Positions 6,387 through 6,570 of a stretch of DNA of 6,570 nucleotides are shown here, piece after piece (the stretch's first letter is position 1; each line of letters begins with the position of its first letter). Under the pieces are notes generated by a model. It was not told the DNA's origin. It saw nothing but the letters and a program-made list of their open reading frames with translations, and made no database searches. Made by a program: the position numbers and the translations under genes. The DNA is from Candidatus Methanogasteraceae archaeon UBA261 (lineage in GTDB: Archaea > Halobacteriota > Methanosarcinia > Methanosarcinales > Methanogasteraceae), in assembly GCA_002506015.1 (NCBI GenBank), contig DAWR01000116.1:1-6570 (forward strand), in the 5' to 3' direction.

Positions 6387-6570
6387 ATGTACTTAAAAGT
6401 TTTGATTGAAAGCACCAATCTCGAGAAGTATTGTAACCACTCAGGTATGTTGATTAGTCTCCCGATTGCGATTCTATATTTTCTGGCAAGGTATGTGTTT
6501 AGACGAACCAAAAAACCACGAGATTTCACGAGAATAAGACAGAAATCTTGTGGAGATGGCTGCGCCGCTG
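6387..6570 (+). CDS. Doubtful small ORF running into the repeat, cut by window edge
   Basis: An open frame from ATG 6387 gives at least 61 residues without a stop, beginning MYLKVLIESTNLEKY. There is one hydrophobic stretch, LISLPIAILYFLARYVF (22-38), followed by RR, which could be a membrane segment with a positive inside flank. From about residue 42 the codons lie in dispersed repeat copy 2, so the C-terminal part is repeat-derived. A TATA-like tract sits about 25 nt upstream, and there is no Shine-Dalgarno. I do not recognise the protein. It may be a chance ORF or a gene whose 3' end was replaced by the repeat. Confidence 0.22.
   Translation, partial: MYLKVLIESTNLEKYCNHSGMLISLPIAILYFLARYVFRRTKKPRDFTRIRQKSCGDGCAA
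6510..6570 (-). repeat. Palindromic dispersed repeat, copy 2 (inverted, cut by window edge)
   Basis: Read on the minus strand from 6570 down to 6510, this matches 2804-2864 at 57 of 61 bases, ending in the same T6 run (A6 at 6510-6515 on the plus strand). The inner hairpin CCACAAGATTTC/GAAATCTCGTGG pairs at 11 of 12 positions. The distal left arm seen in copy 1 should lie just past the window edge. Similarity stops right after the T6 run apart from a shared CG a few bases on, which marks one element boundary. Confidence 0.88.

Overview
The window comes from an archaeon, probably a methanogen or a related methane- or alkane-oxidising euryarchaeote. The main evidence is a complete O-phosphoserine--tRNA ligase (SepRS). 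This enzyme is known almost only from methanogens, Archaeoglobus and relatives that make Cys-tRNA(Cys) indirectly. An archaeal-type valyl-tRNA synthetase and TATA/BRE-like promoter motifs at leaderless-type spacing agree with this. Base composition is mixed: the translation genes look moderately GC-rich, and the last ~1 kb is visibly more AT-rich. Species cannot be named from the sequence.

Layout. 1-2631 (minus): valS, open in one frame with no stop, running off the left edge with probably only a few C-terminal codons missing. 2632-2920: divergent intergenic region with the valS promoter, an ~87-bp palindromic dispersed repeat ending in a T6 run, and the sepS promoter. 2921-4552 (plus): sepS. 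4533-5138 (minus): a short Sua5/YrdC-type threonylcarbamoyl-AMP synthase, convergent with sepS and overlapping its 3' end by 20 bp. 5139-5543: a 405-base stretch without a protein gene. Most of it (5249-5551) folds into nested helices, some long and perfect, one with a GAAA tetraloop, and it ends in a hairpin plus T run. I call it a candidate structured RNA on the plus strand. 5544-6317 (minus): a class I SAM-dependent methyltransferase with a 9-bp in-frame tandem repeat. 6318-6570: an AT-rich promoter region, a doubtful small plus-strand ORF, and a second, inverted copy of the dispersed repeat cut by the right edge.

How it fits together. Three of the four protein genes serve decoding: ValRS and SepRS charge tRNAs, and the Sua5-type protein supplies threonylcarbamoyl-AMP for t6A37 of ANN-decoding tRNAs. 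They are not one operon, since valS/sepS diverge and sepS/sua5 converge. The methyltransferase substrate is unknown. The two repeat copies bracket the sepS-sua5-RNA-methyltransferase block in opposite orientations, with their T6 ends pointing inward. The most novel items are the candidate RNA at 5249-5551 and this palindromic repeat family.
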